From Rhynchospora pubera (taxonomy: Eukaryota > Streptophyta > Magnoliopsida > Poales > Cyperaceae): DNA of 64,000 nucleotides. Position 1 is the first letter of the stretch, and each line of letters opens with the position of its first letter. The notes below the pieces were generated by a model, which saw only the letters and a list, made by a program, of their open reading frames with translations, ran no database searches and was not told the DNA's origin. The stretch is from positions 151,523,461 to 151,587,460 of the forward strand of contig CM051460.1 in the NCBI GenBank assembly GCA_028095005.1, written 5' to 3'. Positions 44,898 through 56,300 of the stretch are shown here, one piece after another. The position numbers and the translations under genes are program-made.

Positions 44898-46199
44898 CTA
44901 CTCCTCATCATCATCACCCGCGCCACTACCGGATCCCCTCTTGAGATGGAGCTCCATCTTTCCCCAAAGGTTGATCATCTCATCCTTGAGATGAGTGATC
45001 GAGGCATCGGTCTTGGCTTGGTAAGCGGTCAAATTCTCTTCAATTGTGTTGAACCGCGTATCAATATGAGTTGTCAAGGCGGCAAATTTGGCATCAAGGT
45101 AGGCATGGAAGTCTTGAGGTGCGCCTTGACCCTCCATCCGTCCGTCGGGCACATGCAAGGGTTCATTGCCTATCTCCTCGTATTGATTGACGGTGGCATT
45201 TGGTCGGAAGATATAGTTGTTGCGGTGGAATGCACCGGGCACGACGGAGTCATCGTCTTGAGCCGTCCATCCGGTACCGGTTAGATGTGCCATGAGGTTT
45301 TCGGGATGAGCAATGGCATTCTCGGGCACGGGTTCGCCCCAAAGAGGTGTGTCATGAGGGATGCCGCTTTCAATGAGAATGGATTGAATGATGTGGCCAT
45401 AAGGAAGAGAGAACCGAGGAGAGTGATCGGCCCGAGTCATGTGAGAAAGAATAATGAAAGGGAGATTGACCTTTTGATTCATTTCGAGAAGAAAGCGAAG
45501 GAGAAAGACGGCAAACCGCTCCACATTGGTCTTGATTGTTGCCTTCGGAGTGATAATGTTATTGATGAAGAGGAAGAGAAGGCGGTGCAAGGCCGGTAGC
45601 TCGGTGGCAGTAAATTGGTGAACGGTGTAGTTCCTCCAACAATAAAAGAATCGGTGAAATTCTTCATAAGGGGGCAACTCACGTGGCCAAGTGGCATGGA
45701 TGTAAATCTCCAAATTATCATTGTCGAGGCCGAGAAGATTGGCCAAGCATTCCTCGGTGATGGAGATGTTGCGACCGAGGACATAAGAGTTGGCGGTTGG
45801 GTGGCCATCGGTCCACGTCATGGTGAGATTGGCATAGAAGAGCTTGATTAATGACGGGTTGTACGGTTGAGAATGCGCGAGAAGACCCGCCATGTTCCAA
45901 TATTCAATCCTTTCTTTGATCCAAGTCAATTTCCTTGGATTCAAATGGTAGACACCATACGGGTGCTCAAAGAAAAAGCACTCGGAACACTCGCGATTGA
46001 CATCACGGTATTGGCAAAAATGCATGAAAGAGGCCGAGTCTTTGAAGAGGTAATTGTTGGAAGAAGAGAGGGTCCAATCCACGGGTACGGGTGGTATATC
46101 CATTGGAATTGGTTGGTCGGTTCGAACCGGTGGGTTGGATGAGGAGGCACCCTTGGGGTTGCGCTTAGTCCGTTTGTTGGTAGCGGTTTTTGGTGCCAT
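44898..46199 (-). CDS. retroelement ORF, 'putative plant transposon protein'-like
   Basis: This 433-residue frame has an N-terminal basic, Ser/Pro-rich tail (MAPKTATNKRTKRNPKGASSS). A globular region at about 60-290 follows, with LTMTWTDGHPTANSYVLGRNISITEECLANLLGLDN and the W.REL..YE.F....Y...V arrangement that I associate with the plant-specific 'putative plant transposon protein' family found in repeats. A C-terminal coiled coil (DAKFAALTTHIDTRFNTIEENLTAYQAKTDAS) and an acidic GSGAGDDDEE end complete it. No reverse transcriptase or DDE core is present. The frame is intact and starts in a normal context, about 390 bp downstream of the second palindrome cluster. It would be the last ORF before the polypurine tract. 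Its role is unknown; the family assignment is from memory. Confidence 0.6.
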   Translation of the reverse strand: MAPKTATNKRTKRNPKGASSSNPPVRTDQPIPMDIPPVPVDWTLSSSNNYLFKDSASFMHFCQYRDVNRECSECFFFEHPYGVYHLNPRKLTWIKERIEYWNMAGLLAHSQPYNPSLIKLFYANLTMTWTDGHPTANSYVLGRNISITEECLANLLGLDNDNLEIYIHATWPRELPPYEEFHRFFYCWRNYTVHQFTATELPALHRLLFLFINNIITPKATIKTNVERFAVFLLRFLLEMNQKVNLPFIILSHMTRADHSPRFSLPYGHIIQSILIESGIPHDTPLWGEPVPENAIAHPENLMAHLTGTGWTAQDDDSVVPGAFHRNNYIFRPNATVNQYEEIGNEPLHVPDGRMEGQGAPQDFHAYLDAKFAALTTHIDTRFNTIEENLTAYQAKTDASITHLKDEMINLWGKMELHLKRGSGSGAGDDDEE

Positions 46200-46596
46200 T
46201 GAAAATTGAGAGAGAGAGGATGAGGTTAAACCTTAAAATTGAAGAGCGGGAGAGGATGAGATGACCTTGGAGAGCACAAAACCGAAGCCGATCGAAAATC
46301 CGACGGTCGGATCGTCGGAATTGACGGTGATGGCGGTGGCTAGGGTTTCGGTAGATTGAGAGAAAGAGTGAGAGAGAGAGTGATTTGAGGGTATGAGGGT
46401 GGAGAGGAGAGAGTGGAGAGTATTTTGGTGGTTTTGGTTGGAGTGGAGAGAGAGTATTGAGAGAGGGAGATGGAAAGGTGTGAGTTTGAGAGAAAGAGAG
46501 AAAAAGAAAGGGGGGCTCGGTTTTGAGAGAGAAGAAGAAGAAGAAAAAGAAAAGGTGGGGTCGCGTCTGTTAAAGTCGCGTCCACCGTTAAGTAAC

Positions 46597-46735
46597 GCCA
46601 AAGGGCGTTGTACAACGCAGGAGTCAAAACAGCGAAAATTGAGCAGAGACTGACTGCTCCGTTGTACAACGCTGAGTAGCGATGGGTAACGCTACAACCC
46701 AGCGTTGTGCAACGTTAAAGGGCGTTGTACAACAC
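46597..46735. repeat. second cluster of GTTGTACAACGC palindromes
   Basis: At least five sites (gcgttgtacaacgc, ccgttgtacaacgc, gcgttgtgcaacgt, gcgttgtacaacac and a degenerate one) lie upstream of the minus-strand ORF. A 5-bp CACTA follows at 46733-46737 and also precedes the LTR at 42840-42844, possibly the target duplication of the whole element, but this could be chance. No 5' LTR is recognisable here. Confidence 0.65.
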
Positions 46736-46737
46736 TA

Positions 46738-49200
46738 AAGCCAAAAAAATTAAAAAGAGTAATAAAAAAAATAAAAAAATAAAGAAATAAAGCAACGTCT
46801 TTGTTTGCCTCTAAATTCTGCTGCGTAAAACCCCGAACAATTCCCTATTTTATCACCAAAATCCAAAACCATATAATCAAATTCCATCCACATAACCAAT
46901 GACCCAACAAAATAGCCCTGATAATCGGTCATAATGCATGAAAGGAAAACACAGAAGTTCTTAAAAATGGACAGTAAATTAATTAATTACGAGGAATGCC
47001 ATTATGCGCCTGTGATATCCTTATAATTAATTACCAGAGTCCTAAAAAAAATAGAAAATTTGTGGCAGCTAAATTCTTCATATTTTTATGAGAAACCATG
47101 CAAAATTTTATGTCAAATTGACCTATGGAAGGGCACCAAACAATTTTTCTAAAAATAAGACAGCCTAATTATCCCTAAAATTCTGACAAATGGACGAGTC
47201 CATTGCTGAGGGAAATGGAGGCAAGCCCCCACCAAGAACAAAGCAAAAATGCGGATGGGCCTTTAAACTTATATTAAAAATCCATCTTGGGCCGAGATTT
47301 AAAGCCCATTTGAATGGCACACTGGCCCAGTTCAATTCAGAAATCCCCATCAAATCTGACGGTCCTGATAAATCCTCACTATATTATCCAAAATCAACGG
47401 ACGGATCTCGATCTAGAACTAAAACATCTAATTGAGTTTCTGATTGGTCGAAAGCTGTGGGTCCCACTCATTCAAAAGAAAAAAAAAGAGAAAAAAAGAG
47501 GATGAAACAGTACTGTCTGACACAGGCATCGCACGCCGGCGTGAGGAGGAGTTTCGCCGCCGCTCTGCACCGTTTCAGTCTCAACCAAGCTCGCCAATGG
47601 AAAGGCGATGAGCCCACCAATGCAACAGTACCAGACTCGGCGATGAGCGGTAACTGGATTAAGCGATGACCGAAAGAGAAAGGATCAGCGACTGAGACAA
47701 ACACATGTGAAATTTTGCTAAATTAGCGAGAAATTGCCAAGGAAATATACCTAGGAGGCACCTGTTGAATCTATGAGAGGGAAATAGTGCGTAATTTCGG
47801 ATCAATTGAAGCTGACTGGAGCAATGAACCTCATGGCCATGGCGGTAAATAGTGGAGACACGGAAATAGGCAATGGAGGTTGTTATGTTATGAGTCAGGG
47901 GAAAGAGATGGTTCCTCACCGCTTCATATGCCGCTCGCTCATGTAAGGAGAGAGAAAAGGAAGAAAGTCACCTATGCCTGAACTGGAGAGGGCCAGTACA
48001 TCAAATCACATAAAGTCGAATAAAAGGAACAAATGGAGAAAGAAGGTCCCCCTCTAGCCTAGGCACTGAAAAGAAAGTTCTAGGCCTGTGAAGCCAGTGT
48101 ACCATGGGCTCAGAAAAAAGTAATTGGGAGAGGAGGAATTTCCTCAGGCAATTTAACATTTCCAACCGTTGATGCTCGGATGATGATTTCCCCTTCTGAT
48201 GATAGTACAATGCATTGAATGGTATTCTCCAGCACCAAGGAATTTTTCTTCCTTTCTCAAGCAAATGCATCATCAGCCACTTACTCACACATAGGAAGTA
48301 AAAGGAATACGTTGGACGGTTGGATGTAGCCAGATTAGGTGAAAAATACACCCTGAGTATATAGACAATCAACACACGCCAATGGGCACCTGAAAAGCAT
48401 TCCATGCGTGATGTAAGAGGGCAAATCAGGAATTAAAGGAAAGGACAAAGGAATGAAGCTTATGAAACAGGCACATGAGAACCCCAAGTTCCAATTATAC
48501 CCCTCTACATTCTCCCTGAAATTGACATGTATGGAACAATCCTAAATAACCAAAGTTCAATTGCATAGATAAACAAGGATAACATGACCCTAATTACAAT
48601 TAAGAAGGGGCACAAAAATGATGGGCAGTAATGAAAAGTAGGGTAATTACCCAGCTGTCATACAAAAAGAAGAAAGTCAGCAAAGGTCAGGAAGTGAGTT
48701 ATTAGCCACACAGTGGGTATAGTACATGACCAATAGAGCCATGCCAAATGGCCAATGCTGCCAAATGAAGCCCTAATTCCAATTCTACCCATGAAAAACT
48801 GGGGGGACATACCTATATTAGAAGGGTATTAGAAGGAAATTGCCTTTCACTAAAGGAGCCTCCAGTCAAAACTCATGAGAGAGGGGACAAAAGTGAACTA
48901 ATGACACACCAGGCCTATGATCCTAGGGGCAACAGCTGTACAGTACTGAGGGGGTATCTCACTTGTATGAATCACAACCATCCATGACCCATAGGCCAAT
49001 AGATGAAAGACAACACATCAATTGGCGCCAGTATGGATGTAAGGGTTACAAATGCCAGGTGCCATGTTGCTACTAGCTAGTAAAAAAGGAGTAAAAAGAA
49101 AGAAGTGAAGCTGGAATTACAAAAGTATGGCGGCAGCCCCACCTCATATCATGTCCCTTCATCATAAGATCAAGGAAGGAGAGGCTGCCATGTGTCAAAG
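46738..49200. other. noncoding region between retroelements
   Basis: Several short frames on both strands have no recognisable domain. 47190-47460 contains gggcc/gcccatt motifs typical of plant promoters. From about 48000 on, the sequence resembles long LTR-type DNA, with many short stretches of moderate complexity and no frames. I could not find the start of the downstream element's LTR. Confidence 0.35.
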
Positions 49201-51721
49201 AGATGAGGCCAAATCCTAAGGGTTTCAACTATAAAAGAAGACCAAGAGTGAAGCAAAAAGAAAGGGGAGGAGAAGCGAAAATTCTGCTAGTTCATTGATT
49301 GATATTTGTAAAAAAAAAAATCCAAAAAGAAAAAGAGAGAGGCAATCTTAGAAGAAGGTAAAATCTTCACTGTATTCAGTTCCACAATAAAATCCAAATT
49401 TCTGAGAAAGTTCCATTGTCTATCTTCTTTCCATCTTCAAGTTTTTTGTGTCTTTTATTGATTTGTTGATCTTTTCTTTGAAAATTAAGTGTTGGGTCTA
49501 GAGAAGCCCTCATGTAGAACACCTATCAATATAGTTTTGGGGCTCAAAGACATAGGTGAGGGGTGCTTGCCTGAGAGCGCACACTCACCCATGTCAATGA
49601 GTCACCTAATAAAAGTGCTAAAACAATATATAATAATAAAAAAATGATGAAGTTCTGTGGTGGAGCGTGGTCTGTTGCATGAGGGGTGCTTGCCTGAGAG
49701 CGCACACTCATGCCAGCAGCCATGTTTCAACACTAGTAATGGTTATATTCAGTGCTATGAGTAAAATAAGAAATATAATAGTAATTGGGTCTGAAATTAA
49801 CTAAGGTATGATTAGGAGAGAAGCCAGGGGCATATGTGTCAAGAAATTCGTGTCTAGAACCAAATATGAGTCTCAACATTACAATGATTAAAGTCCATCT
49901 TGTAAAAAAAACAGATCTATTAAAATAAAATTTCTAATAGTAACAATATGAATTAAAGTTTAGGGCTGTAAAAAGAAGGTGATGCACAATAGTATGAACT
50001 TCAGGGGCCAAATCAAAAATACAACATATGTTGTGGCAAAAGGCCTCTCACCAAAATATATGCATGTGCAAGATAGCAAGAAATGATGTCTTCGTTCAAT
50101 AAAATAAAAAATATATATAATTTTATGTTTAGTTACAAAAGAATATTGGTTTAAAAAGAGGCTTGGTGCGCCTGGCCGTGTTTTGTTAAAAAGGGACACA
50201 CTACAATATGATGATATGGTAAGTTCATGTCCAAAAGAAGGGAGAAAAGAAAGCAGTAAAGCCAGCAAGTTCCAAAGTTTGTTCAACTGATGTACCCTTG
50301 CAATTGATGACATGTCAGAAACAAAAAAAAACAAACAAAATGGGAAAATTCTTTCTCTCTGAGTTAAAGTATTGATGGACTGAATACAAGGCACTTAGTT
50401 TTTAACAATTGTTTAAGTTGTTTTGCTCCTGAAGGATTATGTAGAAGGCACTAATGGAAATCCAAAGAAATCAATAAACATATGCAATCATGAGAATTAA
50501 AATCAGCATAAAACTGCCTTTTATGTGGGAATGGAGTGTCATAGGATTGATTAACTTATAAACAACATCAAAGGGAAAACATAGGTCAGGAAATTATGTA
50601 GGATAAAGAAATGTTGAGATTTGGAATGAAAAAGATGGTTTGGTCAGTGTCAGTGAGGATTTGACATTACCAGTTCAAATTTTAGTCCAACTGTTGGAAT
50701 GAGATGAATGTTGCATACTTGTATGGTCAATGAATATTGAAAAGGACAAACACTCAAAGTGCATGTGTCAGTTGTTAATACAGTAAGCAAAAGGATATGA
50801 CGGGTGCACTTGAGATGAATTTCGTGTTCACTCCATGGGTCTGTCAGACCAAAAGAAAAAAATCAGAATACCTTAGCACAAAATTAGAGAATGCTATGCA
50901 AAACTGAGTTCACAGGTAACCTGAAGGTGCTCTCGTGGTGATAGACGACTCTGTGGAGAGGCCAATTCCCTGCCATACCTTGACAGCCAGACATCCCCAA
51001 TTGTGGTTGTGTGCCCGAACCATGTCAATATCGGAGCTCTGCAAAAATCAATCGACGCAACAACAACGGACGATGGAAGCGACACCAGAATCCCTTCACA
51101 TCGCCTATCAACCTAGCTACAGGCGTTGTGGCCGTCGGAGTCCGTCACTGGCGTCACCAATGGATGCGTCCAGTCCAACGGAAAATCTTAAGATTGTGAT
51201 CAAGAAGGAGGGAGGGAAAGTGAATCCTTCTTTCGCGTAAACCTGGCGCACAGAGCCAACGAGTCGGTCTCGGACCCAACCTCACCTCGCTCGACGCACA
51301 GACGCAGGTGTGAGCCAAATGGTTAGATCAACCCCCAGCCCTCAGTTCCCCTCTGATCCTCTGTGGCGACCAGCGTGGAGTAGATCCCTGACAATCATAA
51401 CACGAAGCAGCGAAACCTCGGCCAATCAGAAATTTCTGTGACACAGGGAACTTCAAAAATACATTAAAAATAGCTAGATTGTCAAAAAAATTCCCATAAA
51501 ATATCAAAATGTCAAGGAAAATATGAGGAATATTTTGATGTGTTATGTTATGCTAAAACACCAAAGTACAAAATATTTTAAAATTAATAGGTTTAAGGGA
51601 TAACCATAAGTAAAAGAATATATATAATAATAATAATAATGATAATGATAAATTGATATTTATATGGTTAAATAAAAAAAAAGAAAAGAAAATAAAGCAA
51701 AAGAAAATCATTTCAAACATT

Positions 51722-51840
51722 TTATGTTCTGGACAACAGGTACATTTGAACAGATTATGTTCTGGACAGCAGGTACGTTTGAACATTTTATGTTCTGGAC
51801 AGCAGGTACATCTGACATTCCTTGTTCTGAACAACAAGCA
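51722..51840. repeat. 33-bp tandem repeat
   Basis: Units starting ttatgttctggaca lie at 51722, 51755 and 51788, with a partial fourth copy to 51840. On the minus strand they would read as repeated CCPEHKMF, but I regard that frame as a by-product of the repeat. Confidence 0.75.
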
Positions 51841-52163
51841 TTAAAATTTGCAAACAAATTGAAATCACCGAGAGGGTCAAAGACAGAAGTTTAAAAGCGC
51901 AAATTTAAACGCCTAAACTCAAAAGTCCAACCAAATACTGAAAATCTAAAAAACTCAAAAGTCACAACTAAAAAGTCCAACCCAAAGTCCAGAATGCCAA
52001 AACACAAAAGTTCAAACTTTAAACCAAGCCTAAAAAAATATATCAAAGACTAAGAGTCAAACTCAAAAGTTAAAATACAAGAGTGCTAACTTAAAAGTGC
52101 AGAACTTAAAAGCCAAATTTAAAAGTCCAAAATCCTAAAGTGAAATTTAAAAGTCCAAAGAAA

Positions 52164-52310
52164 AATGACACAAAGTCTAAATGACACAAAGTCTAAATGA
52201 CACAAAGTCTAAGTGACACAAAGTCTAAAAGTGACACGAAATCAAAATGGCACAAAGCCTAAAAGTGACCCAAAAGACATAAAGTCCAAAGTGACATAAA
52301 GTCTTAAAAG
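52164..52310. repeat. 16-bp tandem repeat, degenerating rightward
   Basis: The unit aatgacacaaagtcta is repeated about four times from 52164 and then continues as looser variants (gtgacacgaaatc, ggcacaaagcc, gtgacataaagtc) to about 52310. Confidence 0.7.
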
Positions 52311-52423
52311 TCAAAAGTTCGTCCCTTCAAGACTGCATCGCGTTTCGCCTTGAAGGAGACACCCTCTTGATATTCAGATTGAGATAAAGGAAAAGTCAAT
52401 TCTGGATTATCACTGAAGTTCCT

Positions 52424-52735
52424 GTCAAGAGAAGGCATAGCGCATCTGTACTCGCGACTTGAACGAAAATCCCAAAAATCCCTCATTTCTCAAAACGATC
52501 GAGAACTGACCTAGAATACTCTATTTTCTAGCGTTGGACTCAAATCTAACAGCCTGTTTCTACAAGTTCACAGCATGTTTGACCAGAAACAGACTGAAAT
52601 CTGAGTTCATGTCAAGAGGAGGCGTAGCGCATCTGTACTCAAGACTTGAACGAAATCCCAAAAATCTCTAAATCCCCAAACGATTGAGGATTGATCTAGG
52701 ATACTAAATTTTCTAGTATCGAACTCAAAAATCTC
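52424..52735. repeat. pair of ~125-bp direct repeats
   Basis: 52424-52547 and 52611-52735 share the order tcaagagRaggcRtagcgcatctgtactc...acttgaacga...cccaaaaatc...gatYgagRa.tga.ctag.atac...ttttctag...gactcaaa. Differences are scattered and there is a short internal gap, so this is an old duplication inside the LTR or leader. Confidence 0.7.
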
Positions 52736-53000
52736 TGTAACGGCACTAAGCCGGACACAGCAAATTAAAAGCAACCTAAATGTCTTAAAATGTGAAACTA
52801 AAGAATTAAATCACATCATCCATGTTTGCATGGTTTTGTTAAAATAGCTGCCCTTCTGCAAGTGCTTTTCACCCTGAAACTCCTTATTAAGACACAATCC
52901 TTTTAAAATGGACTTCATCCACTTACTGCATTTAAACTTTTATTATCCCGATCTAGAGGTGCTCTTGGCTCAGGCCGTAACTGAGTCCGGAGGTAATTAA

Positions 53001-53022
53001 CAGTAGGGGCTTGCGCCTACTG
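53001..53022. other. short hairpin near the LTR end
   Basis: cagtagg at 53001-53007 pairs with cctactg at 53016-53022 around a GC-rich loop. It could act in reverse transcription, packaging or termination; no function can be assigned. Confidence 0.4.
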
Positions 53023-53214
53023 GAAAAAAAGGACCTACGACAAACAATCAACTCTCGAGGTACTTAGAGCCGCATTAGTGCCCTTCGCTCGTTTGGAATG
53101 GGCAGTAACGACGGGTCTCGAGATGCTCGAGGGGTATCTGATCCGCATTTTCTTCGCCCCGTAGAGGACAATCTGATCTTCCGTGGTTGGACTGAAAAAA
53201 GTGCGAGACAGGTT

Positions 53215-53233
53215 CTGGCACGCCCGGTGGGAC
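53215..53233 (+). other. primer-binding site
   Basis: tggcacgcccggtgggaca starts with the TGG that pairs with a tRNA CCA end. It follows the presumed LTR end (...gagaca, 53210) by five bases and precedes the polyprotein start by about 80 bases. I did not identify the tRNA. Confidence 0.6.
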
Positions 53234-53309
53234 ATTTTTCTCCTCTCATCAGGGCATAATCAAAGTTTAAATGTATAGATGGAATTAAGTCCATAACATC
53301 CAAAGAAAA

Positions 53310-56300
53310 ATGCTAATGATTGACTCTGAGTCCTCTCCATTGCAGGAAACCATGTTTACCTGGAGTCAAATCGTGAAGGGCGAGCGTCTTCGCCACATGA
53401 AGGCTGCAGCGACCGGGACTCTCTATGTGCCTGTTCAAGCTGTCGTGCAAATCTCTCCCGTGATGCTTGCTGGTGAAGCATCAGTGAAAGTCTCTGGAAA
53501 GCCCGCCCTTAACACCAAGAAGGGCCAGGTAGCAACCATCCATGTCAAGGGGGCAACAGCCCCAAAACTCAAAAAGCAGAAGAAGACCAGGATCTCGAGG
53601 GCCCAAGCTCTCCACCTGGTCCAACAACCCGATACCATCACTGATCTGTCCCTCAGCAACACCTTCGCCCCCCTACATGTGCTCAAAAAGGGAGGTGAGG
53701 CGATGCGCCTCAGAGAAGATTGGGAGCTCCCTATGTATGCCCCCGTCTCGGAAACAGAGAAAGTGACACACCCAAAACACCAGGCAGTGGAGGCCATTCA
53801 TGCAGCCTTCAAGATTGTCAAAAGATCCCGCAAGTCCCGCAGGATCGTCACTGCGATCCCTGCCAACCCCAACAAGCCGTCCATCAAGGACAGGCTCAAG
53901 TTCCCGGTGCACCAAAGACTCCGCTTTCCCTACCGCGAGGACAACCGAGAGGGAGACGCGGACTATAGTGCGTCCGAAAAAAGGATCGTGGCCCACCCGC
54001 CCTCAGTCTTTGACCGGCTTATCTTTCCGTCGCTCCAGCCCAACGCCCGCTCAATGAAGGCCAAAGGGCAGGTGAAGCAGGTTTGGAGGCCCAAACAACC
54101 GAAACCCACCCCCGCTCCTGAGCAAAACACAGGGGGCACCAAGCGATGGGTGCCAAAAGGAAAAGATACCTCTCTGGCTAGCCAGGTAGCAAGCCAGATG
54201 ATGAAAAACAAAACCAAAAAGAAATATGTGATGAGGAAGAAGCGGAATGCTGATTCTGTCTCAGTATACCATGTGTCAATTGATGACGATGAGGATGATG
54301 ATGAGGAAACGGCGGAAGTCCGTATGGTTGGGATAGGTTCTCAGGAGCCGCCTCACTCCGAAAGTGTCCCCGTGGAAACACGAGGACAGAAAGGAAAAGC
54401 TTCGGCATCTAAACCTCCCAAACGGGTAGGGCGGCCCAGGAACCGCAGCCCGGTAGTGGAGGAAATTGTCCAACAAACCACTGATAACATCGCAAGTGAT
54501 GAAGAGGATCCAAATCCGGACCATGGAAGTTCGTCTGAAGATGTTGATGAGGAAATTGAAATCCTCGAGGAAATATCTGATGAGATGGCCCAGCTTCGCA
54601 AGGAGCTGGAAGAGAAAACCAAACAACTTGAGCAACTCCAAGCGGAGAATGCTCGGGTAACCGCGGCATGCGCGGAAGTCCAGAAACACATGGCCAAAAA
54701 GGGGGCACGCCCGAGCTATGCTGTTTCAAACAATGACGTGCCAAAATCAACCGAAACCCAAGGAATGGCTTCTAAGCCAAAATCCAGAAACAAAAAGAAA
54801 ACCAAGAAATCCCACTCTAAAATAGTGCGGGAAAAGGATAGCAGCTCCAGTGAAACCTCTGAAGAAGAGTTGCTTGAAAGAAAGGAAACCAATATCATTG
54901 ACCCTGAGGCCATAATGGAGAAAATGCAAAGGGCCATGGATCAAAAACTGCAATCTCTCGGGATTGGGGGCACTCAACTGCCCGTCAATTTCACAGGCCG
55001 GCCTTACCCCGCAAGGTTTGACCAGCTGGATTACCCGAAGGGCCATATAGTGCCGAAATTCAAGGTGTTTGATGGGGTCGGAAACAAAATCACCCCGAGT
55101 CAACATCTGTCACACTTTATAACCTCCTGCGGAAATACTGCTCGAAGGGAGGAATGGCTACTAAGGCAATTTTCCCAAAGTCTGTCTGGGGTAGCATTCG
55201 ACTGGTATGCCTCTCTTGAGGCAGATAGCATCAAAAGCTGGAAAGAAATGGCAAATGCCTTTTGTGCAAGGTTCAGGACGACTCCGCATCGGGTCTCTGT
55301 TACCAATCTAGTCAATGCCAGACAAAAACAAGGCGAGTCTGTCTCCGATTACGTGTCAAGGTGGGAAACCATGTACACAGGATGCCAGTCCAACATAAGT
55401 GAATCCGAGGCGGTGCGTATGCTTCTGAACAGCATCCATGCACCAATGAAAGTATGGATGGTGGGACACAATGTCACCACCTTTGAACATTTGGTAGCCA
55501 TGGTCGCTCGGTATGAGGAAGTGGAGCCTGAAATGAACCAGCTATACTATTCCACCAAGGAAAAAGATAAAGAGAAGGGAAAGAAGCTGGAAATCAAAAC
55601 AACAAAGGCAGTCAAAGCCATCACTAACCAGGCTGAAGGCACTGGTAGTGCCCAATGGGGAAAGAATGGCGAAACGAAGGACGGAAATCCACAGTCCAGG
55701 GCTCAAGGGCCAACACTCAGGGAGCTGAAAAGCAAACCTTACTCATTCAAAAAGGAGAAAACTCTGAAATTGTTTAAACAAGCTATGGAAGTTCTCGAGG
55801 TTCGATTGCCCCAGTGCAAAAGGCCCGAGGAAGAAGACAAAGTGAACCACCCTAACTACTGTGTGTATCACAGAGTTTTGGGTCATAACATAGAAGATTG
55901 CTATGTCTTTAAGGATTGGCTCGAACAGAAAATCCAAGAAGGAGCAATCTCTCTCCATGATGACGCCAGGCAGGAGCCAGCTCCTCATGCCGTCTCAAAT
56001 GGAACCCCAAGTGCCAGCTCTCGTCGTGTCTCGGTCACTACTGACGGAAAACCGCCCACGACATGGAGCGTATATTTGAGCAAAAACACCAGAAAGAAGT
56101 TGAGAGCCTTGCAGGCCGAACCCCAACTCAGATGGAAAAGCCCTATCATGCCAGTAGTCCCAAAGAGACTCCAGCCAACAAAAACACAACCGAAACCGAT
56201 GACCCATAAAATAACAACGGGTAACGCGAGATCTAGACAGGCGTTCTGGAGGAAAACCTCTCCCGAAACCATCGAAGATCCTTATGTCCAAGAAAAACCA

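Larger units (their letters stand above)
49201..53210 (+). mobile_element. probable long 5' LTR (U3 end to U5) of the gypsy element
   Basis: The right edge is set by ...GCGAGACA at 53210, five bases before the primer-binding site. A TATA box (ctataaaag, 49229-49237) and an aataaaat signal (49387-49394) suggest U3/R far upstream, so R-U5 or the leader would be unusually long; Tat-lineage LTRs can reach several kb. Inside are a perfect 30-bp repeat (49558-49587 and 49681-49710), a 33-bp tandem repeat (51722-51840), a 16-bp tandem repeat (52164-52230), a 125-bp direct repeat (52424-52547 and 52611-52735) and a hairpin (53001-53022). The left boundary is unresolved, and nested insertions cannot be excluded. 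Confidence 0.4.

Noticed and set aside
47190..47669. Short + strand frames near promoter-like sequence
   Set aside because: Overlapping small frames in several phases with no domain; not credible genes.
49024..49045. attggcgccagtatgg as a primer-binding site of a second element
   Set aside because: It resembles the TGGCGCC start of some gypsy primer sites but has no LTR end before it and no gag after it.
51553..51837. Minus-strand frame with repeated CCPEHKMF, like a small cysteine-rich protein
   Set aside because: The repeat has a 33-bp period, which automatically gives a repeated peptide; no signal peptide or start context supports a gene.
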